In this document: one piece after another, positions 22,418 through 34,938 of the stretch
How positions within the stretch are numbered: the first letter of the stretch is position 1
How the letters are laid out: the number at the start of each line of letters is the position of its first letter
NCBI GenBank assembly: GCA_034359265.1
Contig: CP136895.1
Span: 52,594,001-52,658,000 of the forward strand
Length of the DNA: 64,000 nt
Direction: 5' to 3'
DNA from: Canna indica
Lineage: Eukaryota; Streptophyta; Magnoliopsida; Zingiberales; Cannaceae
Position numbers and translations under genes: made by a program
The notes under the pieces: model-generated
What the model was told of the DNA's origin: nothing
Databases searched by the model: none
The model's input: only the letters and a program-made list of their open reading frames with translations

Positions 22418-24141
22418 GACCACTCTCCTCCTCCTCCAGTAAATCTGACACCTGATGTGGCTAATGTTCCTCCTGGAATTGATGTGCCTAACACTACAGC
22501 ACCTGAGCCTCAGCAAACACATTCGATGATTACTAGATCTCGAGATGGTACTCTACCTCCTAGGAGATTCACTATCAGGCATCCTCTTACCTTTTCTGTT
22601 GATGCACAAGAGCCTACGTCCTTCTCTAAGGCGCGAAAGGATCCCTAGTGGGTTGCTATGATGCAAGAAGAATTTCAAGCACTAATGGATAATCATACAT
22701 GGGATTTTGTACCTCCTCCTCTCGGGCATCATATCATTGGCTGCAAGTGGGTATATAAAATTAAGCAACAACCATATGACTCTATTGATCGTTACAATGC
22801 TCGATTAGTGGCTAAAGGCTTTGCTCAACAAGAAGGCATTGACTATGAAGAGACATTGAGTCCAGACATTAAGCCTGTCACCATCAGAGTAATATTATCT
22901 ATTGCCACCACTTTGGGGTGGCCAATTCAGCAGTTTGACGTCAAGAATGCATTCCTTCATGGCATCCTTAATGAAGAAGTGTATATGCAGCAATCTCCTG
23001 GTTTTGTTGACCGTCAAAATCCGAATTATGTTTATCGACTCAGGTGATCTTTATATGGTCTTAAACAAGTCCCGCGCGCATGGCTCCTCTATCTAAATAC
23101 CTTTCTCACTCAGTTCGGCTTTCGTGGATTCTGTGTTGCCCTTCCTTGTTTATTCTTTAGGCATCAACATATGTTGTCTTTTTGTTAGTATATGTTGATG
23201 ATATCATTATCATTAGCACTCCGAATGCTCCATTCACCAATCTTTTGGAAGTCCTTAAGTGTGAGTTTGCCATGAAAGATCTTGGTCCACTCCACTTCTT
23301 CTTTGGGGTTGAGGCACACTATTCTCAAGATGGACTTTACCTTACACAGTCCAAGTATATTCATGATATTCAGTCGGAGTTCAATGCTTGACTGCAAACC
23401 TACTGCCTCTCCTGTAGCTAGTGGCTCCCGTCTTTCTCTTCACGATGGAGAACCTTTCCATGACCCCACACTTTATCGCCGCATGGTGGGGTGTTTGCAG
23501 TATCTCACATTTACTAGACCCGATATTGCCTTTGCAGTAAATCAAGACTGTCAATTTATGCATCGACCTACTACTTCACATTGGCTTGTCGTCAAGCGAA
23601 TACTACAATATCTCAAGGGTACTATTACTCAGGACTTCTCCTGCGAAAGGGCCACGTCTCCATTTTTCATGGGTTCTCTTATGCTAACTGGGCTGGAAAT
23701 TCGGATGATCGACGCTCTATCAGTGGATTCACCATTTTTCTCGGTCCGAATATGATCTCGTGGAGTTCTAAAAAGCATAATACGGTTGCATGCTCTAGTA
23801 CAGAGTCAGAATATAAGAGCTTAGCAAAAGCTACTATCGAAATTATTTGGATCGAATCTCTCTTCACTAAATTAGGGCTTTCCCTACGACATCCGCCCTT
23901 TGTTTGGTGCGATAATCTCTCTGTCATTTATCTTACTGCCAACCCTACCTTCCATGCGTGCACGAAGCATATCGAGATTGATTATCATTTTGTTTGTGAA
24001 CGTGTTTCTCAGAAGCAACTGCTTATTCGTTTCATTGGCTCCTCTGATCAACTCGACGATATCCTCACTAAGGGTCTTCCCACACTGCGGTTCACGCAGC
24101 TTAAGTTCAAGCTCAATGTTAGACCCCTCCTATTTCACATG
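22418..24141 (+). pseudogene. Ty1/copia pol remnant (RT and RNase H), Ale/Retrofit-like
   Basis: Plus-strand frames in order: linker LPPRRFTIRHPLTFSVDA, RT start VAMMQEEFQALMDNHTWDF, CKWVYKIK, RLVAKGFAQQEGIDYEET, FDVKNAFLHGILNEEVYMQQ, LYGLKQVPRAW, YVDDIIII (23188 on), RRMVGCLQYLTFTRPDI, RNase H SWSSKKHNTVACSSTESEY, and the C-terminal HIEIDYHFVCERV ... DILTKGLP. It has a TAG at about 22648, a TGA at about 23044, and at least three frame changes (near 23180, 23390 and 23640). Integrase, protease and gag are missing; the family B LTR abuts on the left. Confidence 0.88.
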
Positions 24142-24152
24142 AGGGGGAGTAA
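24142..24152 (+). other. Polypurine tract
   Basis: GAGGGGGAG directly before the TG of the Ale-like 3' LTR. It is the usual second-strand priming site. Confidence 0.7.
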
Positions 24153-24200
24153 TGATCAACAAATAACTCGTGCATAGATGTCATGAATAATAGAGCCGTC

Positions 24201-25854
24201 TGTTGGCCTAAGAATTTTTACCTTGATCTTAATCTCATTTTTTATTATAACAAATATGGAACTAATATTTCATTGAGAAATCTTTCAGATTCCAAGTCGG
24301 TTAGCGCGCGACGTCCCCGATCGGAAAAATTGAAGAAATCAGAGAAATTGGCAAGGACGCTCGGGATTCTTCGGGAAGTTAAAATTTAGATTTAGGGTGT
24401 CTAGAATATGATGTAATCCTCTTTATGATGCAAAGAACCCAAAAAACTAAACCTGAACCCCAAAATATGAAAACTCGAAAACTGTCCTGAAATTCACTAA
24501 GCCTAGGGAGCTCCTTGGAGGGCTATATGACCTAGATATTTTATTGACACAAAAAATGATGGTAATTATTCCTTGGGTTAAAACTAGATAACAATGTATT
24601 TTAAAAGAATTTTTGGAAGCCTTTAGCCTACCCATACTTGACCCGGAAGATTAGAAAATTTTCATTTTTCAAAAATTTGTACTAGATCCCAAAAGTTAGA
24701 TTTTGATTCTTAAGGATTCTGATTTTTTAGATATTTTTATTGAATCCAAATGGGGGGTAATCGTTATATAACATTTATGTTTTAAAGTTATTAACTAAAA
24801 GTTCAGAAATGTTATATAAGTAGACTTGGCGAAGTCGGAACCCAGAAACGAGCAAACGAGCAGAAAAATCAGCAAATTGGGCTGATTTTTCCACTTTCGG
24901 TCGACCAACCGGTCGACCAAATAGGGTCAAAAATTGGCAGTAGCCAATTCGATCAATCGAATTACGGCCAGAATCGACAGAATGCTGCGGTTGCTTGGGC
25001 GGTCGATCCATCGGTCGACCGACAATCGACCGACAAGCGACCGGGCGTCGGTAACAGGCAAAAATACGCCCGTTGATGAGCCATTCCTTTTGGGGGGTTA
25101 TAAATACCCATCCCAAACTCATTTCTAGCCTACCATTGATGCTTCTAAGCCTCAAAGAGCTACTCCTTGCATCTCTACAAGAATTCTTGAGTCATCTTTG
25201 CAAAGAACCCTAGCTTTGAGCCTAGAATCCTTGAGATTGACTTTGAGCTTGCTTTGATTCATCTTCAAGTCATCAAGAGGATTTATGACATCTTGCTTGA
25301 GAGCTAAGTGTCTATTGTTTATTATTTTCTCTCATTATTGTTGTATTTTGGTGTTTATTTCATTGTATTTGAATTTGTGTAAACCTAAAGTGCTAGGTTG
25401 ATTGAGTTGGTGGTTGCCTTGGTGTTGAGGTTTAAACCCACCATTGTAAACTTAGTTTACTGAAAATAATTGAGTTGTCCCTTAGGTTGACGTAGAAGAG
25501 TGCTCTCGGTTAGAAAGCGGAGACTTTTGAGGGTGGAAGTGCCTTAGGTTGAGAGTGAGACTCTTCGGGTCAAAGTCCTCGTTGTAAGGAAAGCAAGATT
25601 AATCTAGTAAAGTTTAGTTTGAAAATCCAAAGCGGGGTGCTTAGGTAGTGGAGTAGGCATTGGGGCCGAACCACTATAAATAATTGTATTTGCATTGTCT
25701 TTTTTGAGTTTGCTTAATTTCCTTACTTATTGCTTCCGCATTGAATATTAAAATTGGGAATTACCTAAGTTGTAAGAAACGATTAAAAACAAAATTAAGT
25801 GATAAGATTTAGTTGACATACTATTCACCCTCCTCTAGTATGGTCATTTCAATA
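24201..25854 (+). mobile_element. Family A solo LTR (A4)
   Basis: TGTTGGCCTAAG start, GGTCGACC cluster, TATAAATA, and the CTATTCACCCTCCTCTAGTATG end block; the terminus has decayed to TTTCAATA. Flanks CCGTC (24196-24200) and TCGTC (25855-25859) form a 4/5 matching target duplication. No primer site or internal region is present, so it is a solo LTR left by recombination. Confidence 0.8.
24895..25106 (+). promoter_or_regulatory. LTR A4 promoter: GGTCGACC array and TATA box
   Basis: Three exact GGTCGACC motifs and several one-base variants (CGGTCGATCC, CAATCGACCG) between 24897 and 25045. TATAAATA is at 25099-25106. Confidence 0.65.
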
Positions 25855-26053
25855 TCGTCATGCAAGATGTCATGCATGATGGAGCTGTCATGCAAGATAT
25901 CATGCAAGATATGCTCATGCAAAATATTGGAAACTATATATATATTTTTTATAGATAATTCTAGACTCTCATGTACAATATTATAAATAGCTAGTGAATG
26001 TTCGTAACTGGGGCAAGCAAGTATTACATCACAATAATGCCTGTGGTTGATCA

Positions 26054-27040
26054 TTGGTCCTTAAAACGTACTTGTGGTTGATCATGCGTGTGCGTCTTTA
26101 ACTTGGGCCGACATCTAGGACTGCCACACCCATGTTTCCTGCCACAATTGTAGACAACTATCTACATCAGTTGCGTTCTACCTTCTCAAGGTATCCAAGG
26201 ATATTTTTTTCTCGACAACAAACCTTAACCTGATAACCTCTATATCAATGCTACGCTTATCCTTCCCAGATCCTAGGGTAACCATCTTCTTTCTGTTGGC
26301 CTCTCATCTTCTCCCTCTATATATTTCGCTATGGTGTGGTGTGGGCCCATGTTTCAATAGGATGATCCTTACTCATCTTGGTGCAGATGCGATTGAGCTT
26401 TGACAAGATGGTTGGTTCGAGCACAAAATACATATATTACAAACTCAACCAAAGTTCCTCTTTGATTGGTCCAGTCTGATATGTGCTTGTCATGCCAAAC
26501 CAGTGTACAGCTCCTTTAGTTGAACCTCAACAACATCATATTGATCCTTGCAATCCAACTGTCGAATATACCAACCATATAATGCTTCATGCCACAACTT
26601 GTGAGTTGGAAGCACATGCGATTTCAACTAATACGATGTGGCCTCCATTTTCCCAAAGCTGAACTAACTCTCCTTCACCTTGGCCCGCTTGGTGATGCAC
26701 GGGTAATAAGGAAGGCATAAATTCACTAATTGTAGTAACCTCCAAGTACGATGATATTCGCGATTGAAGAAAACTTTGGAGAAAGCTATGAAGCACAAGG
26801 AGAGCCAATTTTTTGCAGTCATTGGTTGTGGGCTCTAATGAAGCATATAATAATACAAAGCAAGTGCTTGCGGATTTAAAATAAACGAAGAGATGAAAAA
26901 GCGCCTTGGCTAATTCAGTTTTTTGGATGTGAACAACACAACTTGTGAATCAATCGAAGCAAAAGAAGTGGCCGCGGGGTTGCCAATTCTAGCATCAAGT
27001 CTTGTTCTCGTTTGCAAGTAGGTTTTGGTGTTTATACTTT
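26054..27040. other. Unassigned stretch left of the LINE
   Basis: No convincing coding domain. It could be decayed LINE ORF1/5' sequence, because it precedes the endonuclease in the right orientation, but I see no motif that shows this. Confidence 0.35.
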
Positions 27041-27868
27041 GTTGCATCTCATGTTCGGGTTGTCATCATGACTAGTTTAACTTTTTGGAATGATAGAGGC
27101 CTATGTATAGCCCGGTAAGCATTTCATGATGAAGTCCTTATCCACTGGTAGAAGTATTGTGCTATGCTTGCAAAAACTAAAAGTGGAGGATCTCAATGAC
27201 TTGTAGATTAAACGTATTAATTGTTGAGTCCTCAAACTTTGAGTTCACCTTTCGAAACTGGATTGGCCTTTTAATATAGATGGTGTGCTCGTCTCGTGGG
27301 ATCGTAACTTTTGGGACGACATTCATTCCATCGCGAAAAGGCATTTCATCGGTTTCTATCTTCTTCGTTGTCCTTCTAACAGATCTCTTCTAGTGATAAA
27401 TGTTTATGGCTCCCCAAGAGAAATACGGTAGGGGTTGTTTTTGGCTGATCTTGCAAGATTTTCTCCTTGTCTACCACAACCATCGTCATTAGTGGCAACT
27501 TTAATTTGACAAGATCCAAGGAGGAACAACTTAATTGCAGGGGCTATACACTCCCGAATCAACCTGCTTCTCCCAAACCTTTGCCAATTTGGAATTCATT
27601 GACATGTCTATTATTGGTCGTAGCTTCACTTGGTGCAACAACCTTGTCAACCTAGCTTTTGCTAGATTGGGTAGAGTTCTTCTGAATGAGTCCTTTCATG
27701 GTTGGTCTATGTCGTGGCTCGTCAAGCTGGAGAAGGAGAATCTATCGAATCATTCTTCGCTCACCCTTCAAATGCAACAATATGTATAGTTAAAATACAG
27801 TCTTCAAATTCGAACATTTCTAGATTCATAAACCCAACTTTCTTGATATAGTCAAAAGTTATTGGTCT
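27041..27868 (+). pseudogene. LINE (L1-type) endonuclease domain remnant
   Basis: Plus-strand frames: LTFWNDRGL (start of the apurinic-type endonuclease), SGNFNLTRSKEEQLNCRG (the conserved GDFN motif, here GNFN), WNSL/FIDMSIIGRSFTWCNN, ARLGRVLLNESFHGWSMSW, and PNFLDIVKSYWS at the end. This order is that of the plant LINE ORF2 endonuclease, which nicks target DNA for reverse transcription. Many stops and shifts; the reverse transcriptase is absent because a copia LTR starts at 27869. Confidence 0.8.
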
Positions 27869-27996
27869 TGTTAGAGGGAAAATGAGGAAAAAAACGTCTT
27901 AACATTTGGTAGCCCTTCTTTACCAGAAATATAATAGATTGATTTTTTTTACAAAAGAGTCCCTATAGTTAATATATTTACATATAAATCCTAACA
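27869..27996 (-). repeat. Short 3' LTR of copia F (128 bp)
   Basis: TGTTAGAGGG to CCTAACA on the plus strand, a clean TGTTAG...CTAACA pair. On its right is CTCCTCCTCAAGCT, the complement of a polypurine tract (27997-28010). Confidence 0.65.
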
Positions 27997-28009
27997 CTCC
28001 TCCTCAAGC

Positions 28010-30330
28010 TGGAGCAAATATATTGCACAACCATAGCTTGTTACATATATACTTGATTCTAGGACTCTTTAAGAAATTGTTGAAGACATCAACTAATTAA
28101 TCATTAGAGTTGACAAAAGATATTGTGATTTTTTTAGATTGTACTTTTTCTCTAATGAAATGACAATCAATTTTTATATGTTTTGTTCTCACATGAAAGA
28201 CTAGATTAGATGTCATATACTTAGTAGCTTGATTGTCACAATATAATTTCATAAATTTTGTATGACTAAAACCTGGTTATGCCATTAACTATTTGAGTCA
28301 AATTAGCTCACAAGTGGCTAATGTCTTAGCCTATACTCAACCTCTGCACTTGATATTGCCACCACAACTTGTTTTTTTCTCTTCAATGAGATCAAGTTGC
28401 CTCCTAGGAGAATACAATATCTTGAGATGGAACGACGATCAATGGGTGCACTTGTCCCGTCAGCATCTATATACCCAATCATCTAAAGGTGACCTCGATT
28501 ATGATATAAAAGTCCTTTGCTTGGAGCACCCTTAAGATAGCGTAGCACCCTCAAGGCTATATATTATCCAATGATGCTCACAAGGTGACTCAAGGAATTG
28601 GACGATCACACTTGATATGTCGGGTCTAGTAAATGTGAAATAATTGAGTTTACCCACTAGCCTGCGATATTTTCTTGGATCATGTAAGAGCTCCCTCTGT
28701 CCTGGTAGCAATTTCACATTCAAGTTCATAGGAGTATCAATTGGTCTAACCCCTAGCATGCCTACTTCCTCAAACATATCCAGCACATATTTCTTTCGTG
28801 AGACATATTTATCTCCACCAGCCCAAGCTACTTGGATGCCTAGAAAATATCTCAAGTTGTCCAAGTCCTTGGTCTCAAACTGCTGATGAAAATAGGCTTT
28901 CAATCTTTGAATTCCTTCAATATCATCCCCTATAATGATAATACATTAACATAGACAATTAAGAGAATTCGTTTTCCAGAGGATGAAGTAAGGTGAAAAA
29001 TTGAGTGATCTGCAACACTTCTGATCATTCCAAATTGAAGTACACATAACTAAATTTTTCAAACCATGCTCGAGGAGCCTATTTCTGACTCCAAACTCCC
29101 CCTGGGCAACAAACCCAAGAGCTTGCTCCATATATACTTCCTCATCAAACGATAGATGAATGCATTCTTAATATCAAGTTGATGAAGTGGCCAGTCATGA
29201 ATGGAAGCCAATGTGAGGAACAAATGAACTGATGCGATCTTCGCTACAGGGGAAAAAGTATTTGGATAATCTATGCCACTTTAGGCGATCAACAGACCCA
29301 TCAGGTAAGGTCTTAACAATGTAGACCCACTTGCAGCCCATAGTGGATTTACCTGGTGGAGGAACCAACTCCTAAGTGTCATTAGCATGAAGTGCAGAAA
29401 TCTCATCAACCATAGTTTGTCACCACTCCTCGTGTAGAAGAGCCTTTGAGAAATGCTATGGAACGGAAGCATATGACAAAGAGGAAAGAAAAGCATAATA
29501 CTATGGTGACATGGCAAAATATGAAACATAATGGGAGATAGGGTGTGAGGTGGTAAACTAACGAGTTCCCTTCCTGAAGGCAATGAGAAGATCGATATCA
29601 GGTGGAAGATCCAGGACAATAGAGGCAACAGGCAGGGCAAGAAAATCAGGAGGAGCGACAGCGTCAAGCCCGATCGTGATCGACGACAATAAACCTACAG
29701 TGGTTGAGTCTTAGAAGTAGGAGATCAACTAGGAGAGATAAGGGAATAGAAAGAGGCAGAACCTCAGCGATGGATTCAGGTGGAACAAACTAGCTCGTGA
29801 AGAATGGAGTAGTAAAAAAATATCACATCAGTAGAGATACATGAGTGACGTAGTGTATGAGAGTAACAATGATACCCAGGCTGAAGGCGATAATAACCAA
29901 GAAACACATATCGGATGACGTGGGGGGCGAATTTATCTCTGCTAGAAGAGAGATCTTGAACGAAACAAGTACAACCAAACACACGAGGTGAAAGGCTATA
30001 AAGGGCATCACGAGGAAGAGAATATATTAAGGAATTTGGTGGTGCAGAACGAAAGATGGCATCCGGTTTATGAGATATCAACCAATAAGGATCATCATCC
30101 CAAAATTGAAGTGGAACATTCATATGAAGTAAGAGGGCACGAGCAACTTCTACCATATGTCTATTCTTTCGTTCAACAACTCTATTTTGTTGAGGAGTAT
30201 GAGGACATGATGATTGGTGGAGAATGTCCTCACGAGCTAGAAAAGACTAAAAAGTGCTGCAGAAGCATTCTTTGGCATTGTGACTTCTCAACACCTGAAT
30301 GGAAACACCAAATTGATTTTGAATTTCAGC
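28010..30330 (-). pseudogene. Copia F pol (integrase, RT, RNase H)
   Basis: Minus-strand motifs: integrase C-part MVEVARALLLHMNVPLQFWD and SPRVFGCTCFVQDLSSSRDK ... VFLGY (30156-29776); RT end DLDNLRYFLGIQVA ... RPIDTPMN and YRRLVGKLNYFTFTRPDI (28880-28600); RNase H end CHFIREKVQSKKITISFVNS, then KSPRIKYICNKLW and APA just before the polypurine tract (28180-28010). Stops and frame changes throughout; RT palm motifs are not clear between 28900 and 29300. Confidence 0.8.
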
Positions 30331-30699
30331 AAAAAAAGGTAGACAAAATAGTGAATAATTCATAGCACTCTTTAAATGAGAACAACCATGTCATTCATGG
30401 AAAATAATGACCTAGAGTGTTTTCCAGTAACATTTAAGACTCTGAAGAGTAGAAAGTGAAGGAACCATCTTTTGAAGTGTTTGAAGATGTGGATGCCCCA
30501 ACTAACTATGAATGAGAAGAGGGGAAGACTCAACCACTAAAGTAGAAGGTGTCACAGCAAGTTGGTACAAGCCTCGTGATTCATGCTCGGTGCCAATCAC
30601 CCTTCCAGTCGGTGAATCCTATATGAAAACAGAATCAGATGTGAATGTGTTAGAACAATCTAATAGCTTAATAAGCTTACTCAGAGATAACAAGTTTAG

Positions 30700-31590
30700 A
30701 GGAAACTCGAGAATATAAACTACAGAAGATAATGATAAGGATGGTGTGATGGTGATAATTCCAATACCCTTTACTGACGAAAGAGAGCCATTAGCAAGAG
30801 TAATAATGGTAGAATGTATAGGTGGACGGAGGGAAGAGTACTAGACATATGTTCAGAGGCTCCATACTCCATAGTCCAAAATCCAAGGACGAAAATCAGG
30901 GGGTGTGTGTCACGCAGGCAGTAGATATGCCACCAAGTGCATGAGATGTGGTATGATGACAAGTGGAGGACTGGGTAAACTAAAATTGAAGAAAATGAGC
31001 GTACTCATCAGCACAAATACTAACATTTGGCATGTTTCCCGCTTGAGATGAGGTGTCTATGAGTCCTCCTTGAGAATAAGAACCTGACTGAGCAATATGA
31101 GAATTTCGAGCAGGGTGACCTGGAGGGTAGCAGTGTAAGCTATAGCAAACAACTCTGTTATGTCCAAACTTGCCGCAGAGGGAACATTGAGGTCATCCTC
31201 ACCCACCACTACGGTTGCCACTATATCCACCATTGCGACCACGAGTTCCCCCGAAATGTAGAGTTAGGTTGTGCTGCAAGGGCAAAATGATCAACAGGAT
31301 GCTCTGATGTAGGAATAAGAGTTGAAGAGGCATGTATCATGCTTGTGTAGGTGTATGGTAAATATGGGAGTGACGTAACTCCCAAAATTTGAGTTCAAAC
31401 GGGCTCTAATTCAGGTCAATTGAAGAAACATAATTGCCAGGAGTTGATTGATACGATTTTGCATTGCCTGTATATTAGTAGCTAATGGGAGGATATCCCT
31501 AAAATCAGTAGCTAATGCCTCAAACTTTCTAATGTGTGTAGTAATATCAGGGTCTGATTGATAAAGTTGAAAAACAATCTAAAATTCTAA
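30700..31590 (-). pseudogene. Copia F gag remnant with zinc knuckle
   Basis: Reads LYQSDPDITTHIRKFEALA near 31570, then a glycine-rich stretch, then the CCHC knuckle CSLCGKFGHNRVVC at about 31185-31145. At least two in-frame stops. The N-terminal start and the upstream LTR are missing. Confidence 0.65.
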
Positions 31591-32192
31591 CAATAAAATT
31601 CTAACAACCCAACCAACATCTCACATCAAGATATATACAAAGAAATGTCAACAAAGTCAACTATAAAATTCTAAACCAAAACTACAAGTTAACAACTGAT
31701 ATCAACCTACAGTCTAACAATCTAACTAAAATAAATAAGGAGAAACAAACAGCAAATGTGTCTCCTCCTCTAGGACTCTAACTACCCAACTCCAACTACC
31801 GACATACCTGTAAATCTGAGACAACAACAAACAACGTCGACGGAAAGCTGAGTAGGAGTATCAATATATCAACGAGAAGGGTAATTAATCATAATGCGAT
31901 GATATTGCCAAATGCAATAATATATGACTCTGCAATAGAATGCAATATGTCAACAACAAGACACATGTTCACCTATCATCTAACGCAACTCATACCAATC
32001 AAGAGCACAGTGGATGTTGGGTTTCCCCCGCACTCTCGCACCTCGGGAGTGGCACGTCAAGCTCGCTCAAGTAGGAGGTGCGACTATCTAAGGATAGCCC
32101 ACCGACGTCCAATAGCGCGACGTCGCACACGCACCTCATGTGAAAATTTCGTGATCACCGATGTAACCGCCCATACAATTCGGGCAATCAAC
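31591..32192. other. Unassigned flank left of CACTA A
   Basis: No gene recognised. The part near 32010-32110 is GC-richer and contains GCACCTCGGGAGTGGCACG. Confidence 0.35.
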
Positions 32193-32660
32193 CACTACTG
32201 GAATAACGAGCATCAACAACGGCTGGATCTGTTGCTACGCCGTTGCTGAAGACCATCAACAACGGCTGCTCCCACTGCAACGCCGCCATTGCAGAAGATC
32301 GCGTACATGATAACTTAACAATGGATCTGCAACGGCCGCTCACGCCGTTGTTAATGATATTATCAGCAACGGTTCCGCAACGGGCTATATCCGTTGTTGA
32401 TACATTATCAACCACGGCTCAGCAATGAGGCGCTGTTGTTGCTACTACTTTTATCAGTAACGGTGCCTCGGCTATTGCAGATATTGCCATCAACAACGGC
32501 CCTCACGCCTTTGCAAAGCCTTTGCTAAAAGGTTGTTGCTATAAGTCGTTGCTGTTGTTCATCAGCAATGGCTTTAAGTTTGCGGCCCAGGAATTATGAT
32601 ACACTTTCAGCAACGGCTTTGACACGAATGACCGTTGAAAGGCTGTTGTAGATGATGTTA
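32193..32660. repeat. CACTA A left subterminal repeats
   Basis: CAACGGC, GCAACGG and their complements (GCCGTTG) occur many times, in both orientations, spaced 10-40 bases apart. Such arrays are TNPA-type binding sites in En/Spm elements. Confidence 0.72.
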
Positions 32661-34047
32661 ACCTATAACTAAGAAATTTCAAGATTAGAAATTTCCATTG
32701 ATGCATTTATGACCTGATACATAACTCACACACTCATAAACACATTCATTTAAATACACATACATTCACACACACATCACAGATACACCCAGATATACAT
32801 CAAAATAATCATACTTATAATTATAATTATCCACAATCATATAAAAAATATACGAAATCAAAACTATCATATCAACACGATACGAATCAATATATCGAGT
32901 GACAAAACAAGTAACTCTAAGATATCCAAGTAATAAGTATATAACAAGTCAATATCCAAGTCAATCAAGTCATAAAACAATAAAACCTCACTACGACGGT
33001 GGAGGAAGGTCGAGATCATACGGTGGGGTTTAGAGTGCTTCAGTGTATACCGGCGTGGACTAAGTCGATGACGATGGATCTAAGTCTATCTCAGCATGGC
33101 ATGCATCTCAGCCATCATCTGACTCTGATAAGCCATCATTTCACTCTATCGTGCGACTGTCTCCTCCAGTGTCAATATCCTCCTATTCTAATCATTAATC
33201 CTGGAGGTGGAGGGCCAGCGACTACCGAAGGGGTCGATGCCCCAAGTGGCCCGAGCACGGCTTGCGCATGGCCACTATAAGCAAAGCCATAGACACGGTC
33301 GAGGTCCCAGCCACCTATAGCCTCGACCCATGCTCCCACTTCAAAGTTCTCGGGGCTGCCCCCGCGCTGCGTCAACGTCTGAGTGTAGGTCTCCTACACG
33401 AGTTTGGTTTTTGTTTCATATTTTTTCTAAAACTTAAATTATAAATAAATAATGCATAATTGAAACAAATATACTTACCATGATGACTACAGCGCGGGTG
33501 TCGATCTACTCCCCCGCCCCATGTCCTCTACGGTGAGTCCGCACAAACACCTCCATCGGGGAGGGTCGCTGGATAGTCTCGTCATCCATCACCGTCATCT
33601 ATATTTACAAAACAAATACATTAATTAGGACATAGAGTAACAAATAAAATATATAATTCAAAAAAAGGTATAATACTTACCATGCATCTTGCGTGCAAGA
33701 CAAATGAACAGAGCTGCCAGTGTGACGCGCTCCTCTCCTGAACATGAAATTTCTAGGCACAGTCCGTGATACCTCTTGCCACCGCTCGGTCGACCATATC
33801 GACACGAGCTGATCCCAAATATCTGGAGTAATCCAATCGGGGTCGTATCCCAGAGTCTTCGCTATGATTGTGGCCCCAGCACGAGCCATCGCTTGTGCCC
33901 GGGCTTGCCCCAGTTGGCAGTTGTACCTCTACCGGGAAATGGCCTCCCACGCATTGTAAATTAATGGCCTCTGCTCCTCTGGCCAAGAATAGCGAGTCTG
34001 CAAAATAATAATATTAGTACCAATAATAATTAAGCTGATTAAAAAAT

Positions 34048-34938
34048 GGGTAAATTACACGGAACCCCCCTCGACTATAGTTGATGTGCGCAAAGACTAC
34101 CTAAACTACCAAGTGTGCACATAACCCCCTGCGACTATACTTTTTGTTCAAATAATCCCTCTCCGTTATCATGTCCGTTAGTAACTTAACGGTAAAACTT
34201 CCACATGTGCCGAACCCCCCTCCCCAGTGCCACGTGGCAGTAATCTCCACCATTCATCTCATTCGACGACCATCACTTCTTTTTCTACCTATCCCCTTGC
34301 CCTAGACACCGCTACCGCCGCCGCCACCACCACCTCCTCCACAAGAAGAGGAAGATGTCACCGGCTCCTCCTCCCCTTCCTCCTCCTCTGTAGAGGAGGA
34401 GGAGTAGAAGGTGGTGGTGGTGATGGTGGTGGGAGGAGGAGGAGGTAGTGGTGGTGGTGGTGGCAGTGGGAAGAGGAGGAGGAGATCTAGAGGAGGAGGA
34501 GGAGGAGGAGGAGGTGGTGGTGGTGGTGGCGGTGGGAGGAGGAGGAGGAGATATAGAGGAGGAGGAGGTGGTGGTGGTGGTGGTGGTGGCGATGGGAGGA
34601 GGAGGAGGAGGAGGAGGTGGTGGTGGTGGTGGTGGTGGTTGTGATGGTGGTGGCGGTAGCAGCGGCGGTTGTACATGTGTTTAGGGCAAGGGGATAGGTA
34701 GAAGAAGAAGTGATGGTCGTAGAATGAGATGGAGGGTGGAGAATGCTGCCACATGGCACTGGGGAGGGGGGTTCTGCGCATGTGAAAGTTTTGCCGCTAA
34801 GTTACTAACGAAGACGCTAATGGAGGGGGCTTATTTGAATAAAAAATGTAGTCGCGGGGGGTTCTGTGAACACTTGGTAGTTTAGGTAGTCTTTGCGCAC
34901 ATCGACTATAGTCAAGAGGGGTTCTGTGTAATTTACCC
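34048..34938. mobile_element. Mutator-like foldback MITE with perfect 9-bp target duplication
   Basis: The outer 240-270 bp at each side are inverted copies of each other, starting GGGTAAATTACAC. Phrases such as GCGCAAAGACTACCTAAACT are found at both ends. The flanks are TTAAAAAAT at 34039-34047 and TTAAAAAAT at 34939-34947. A 9-bp duplication is the mark of Mutator-type insertion. The centre (about 34380-34640) is a GGA/GGT trinucleotide tract. No transposase is present, so it is non-autonomous. Confidence 0.92.
34380..34645. repeat. GGA/GGT trinucleotide tract
   Basis: Long purine-rich runs of GGAGGA and GGTGGT form the loop of the foldback MITE. They open overlapping low-complexity frames on both strands that are not genes. 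Confidence 0.9.

Larger units (their letters stand above)
24153..26053 (+). mobile_element. Ale-like 3' LTR, split by a family A solo LTR
   Basis: Starts TGATCAAC after the polypurine tract and ends GTTGATCA at 26053, an 8-bp perfect inverted end. Without the family A insertion (24201-25854 plus one duplication) it is roughly 250 bp, normal for this lineage. The resumed part contains short repeats of TCATGCAAGAT at 25857-25925. Confidence 0.65.
27869..31590 (-). mobile_element. Minus-strand Ty1/copia element F, 5' truncated
   Basis: A 3' LTR at 27869-27996, a polypurine tract, then RNase H, RT, integrase and gag in the expected reverse order, ending in gag near 31590. No right-hand LTR or primer site is recognised. 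It interrupts the LINE. Confidence 0.78.

Noticed and set aside
22457..24177. A functional copia polyprotein
   Set aside because: Two stops, at least three frame changes, and no gag, protease or integrase.
34302..34781. Long ORFs rich in Pro/Leu/Ser/Gly/Trp on both strands
   Set aside because: They are readings of the GGA/GGT trinucleotide core of the foldback MITE in different frames; no domain and no codon structure.
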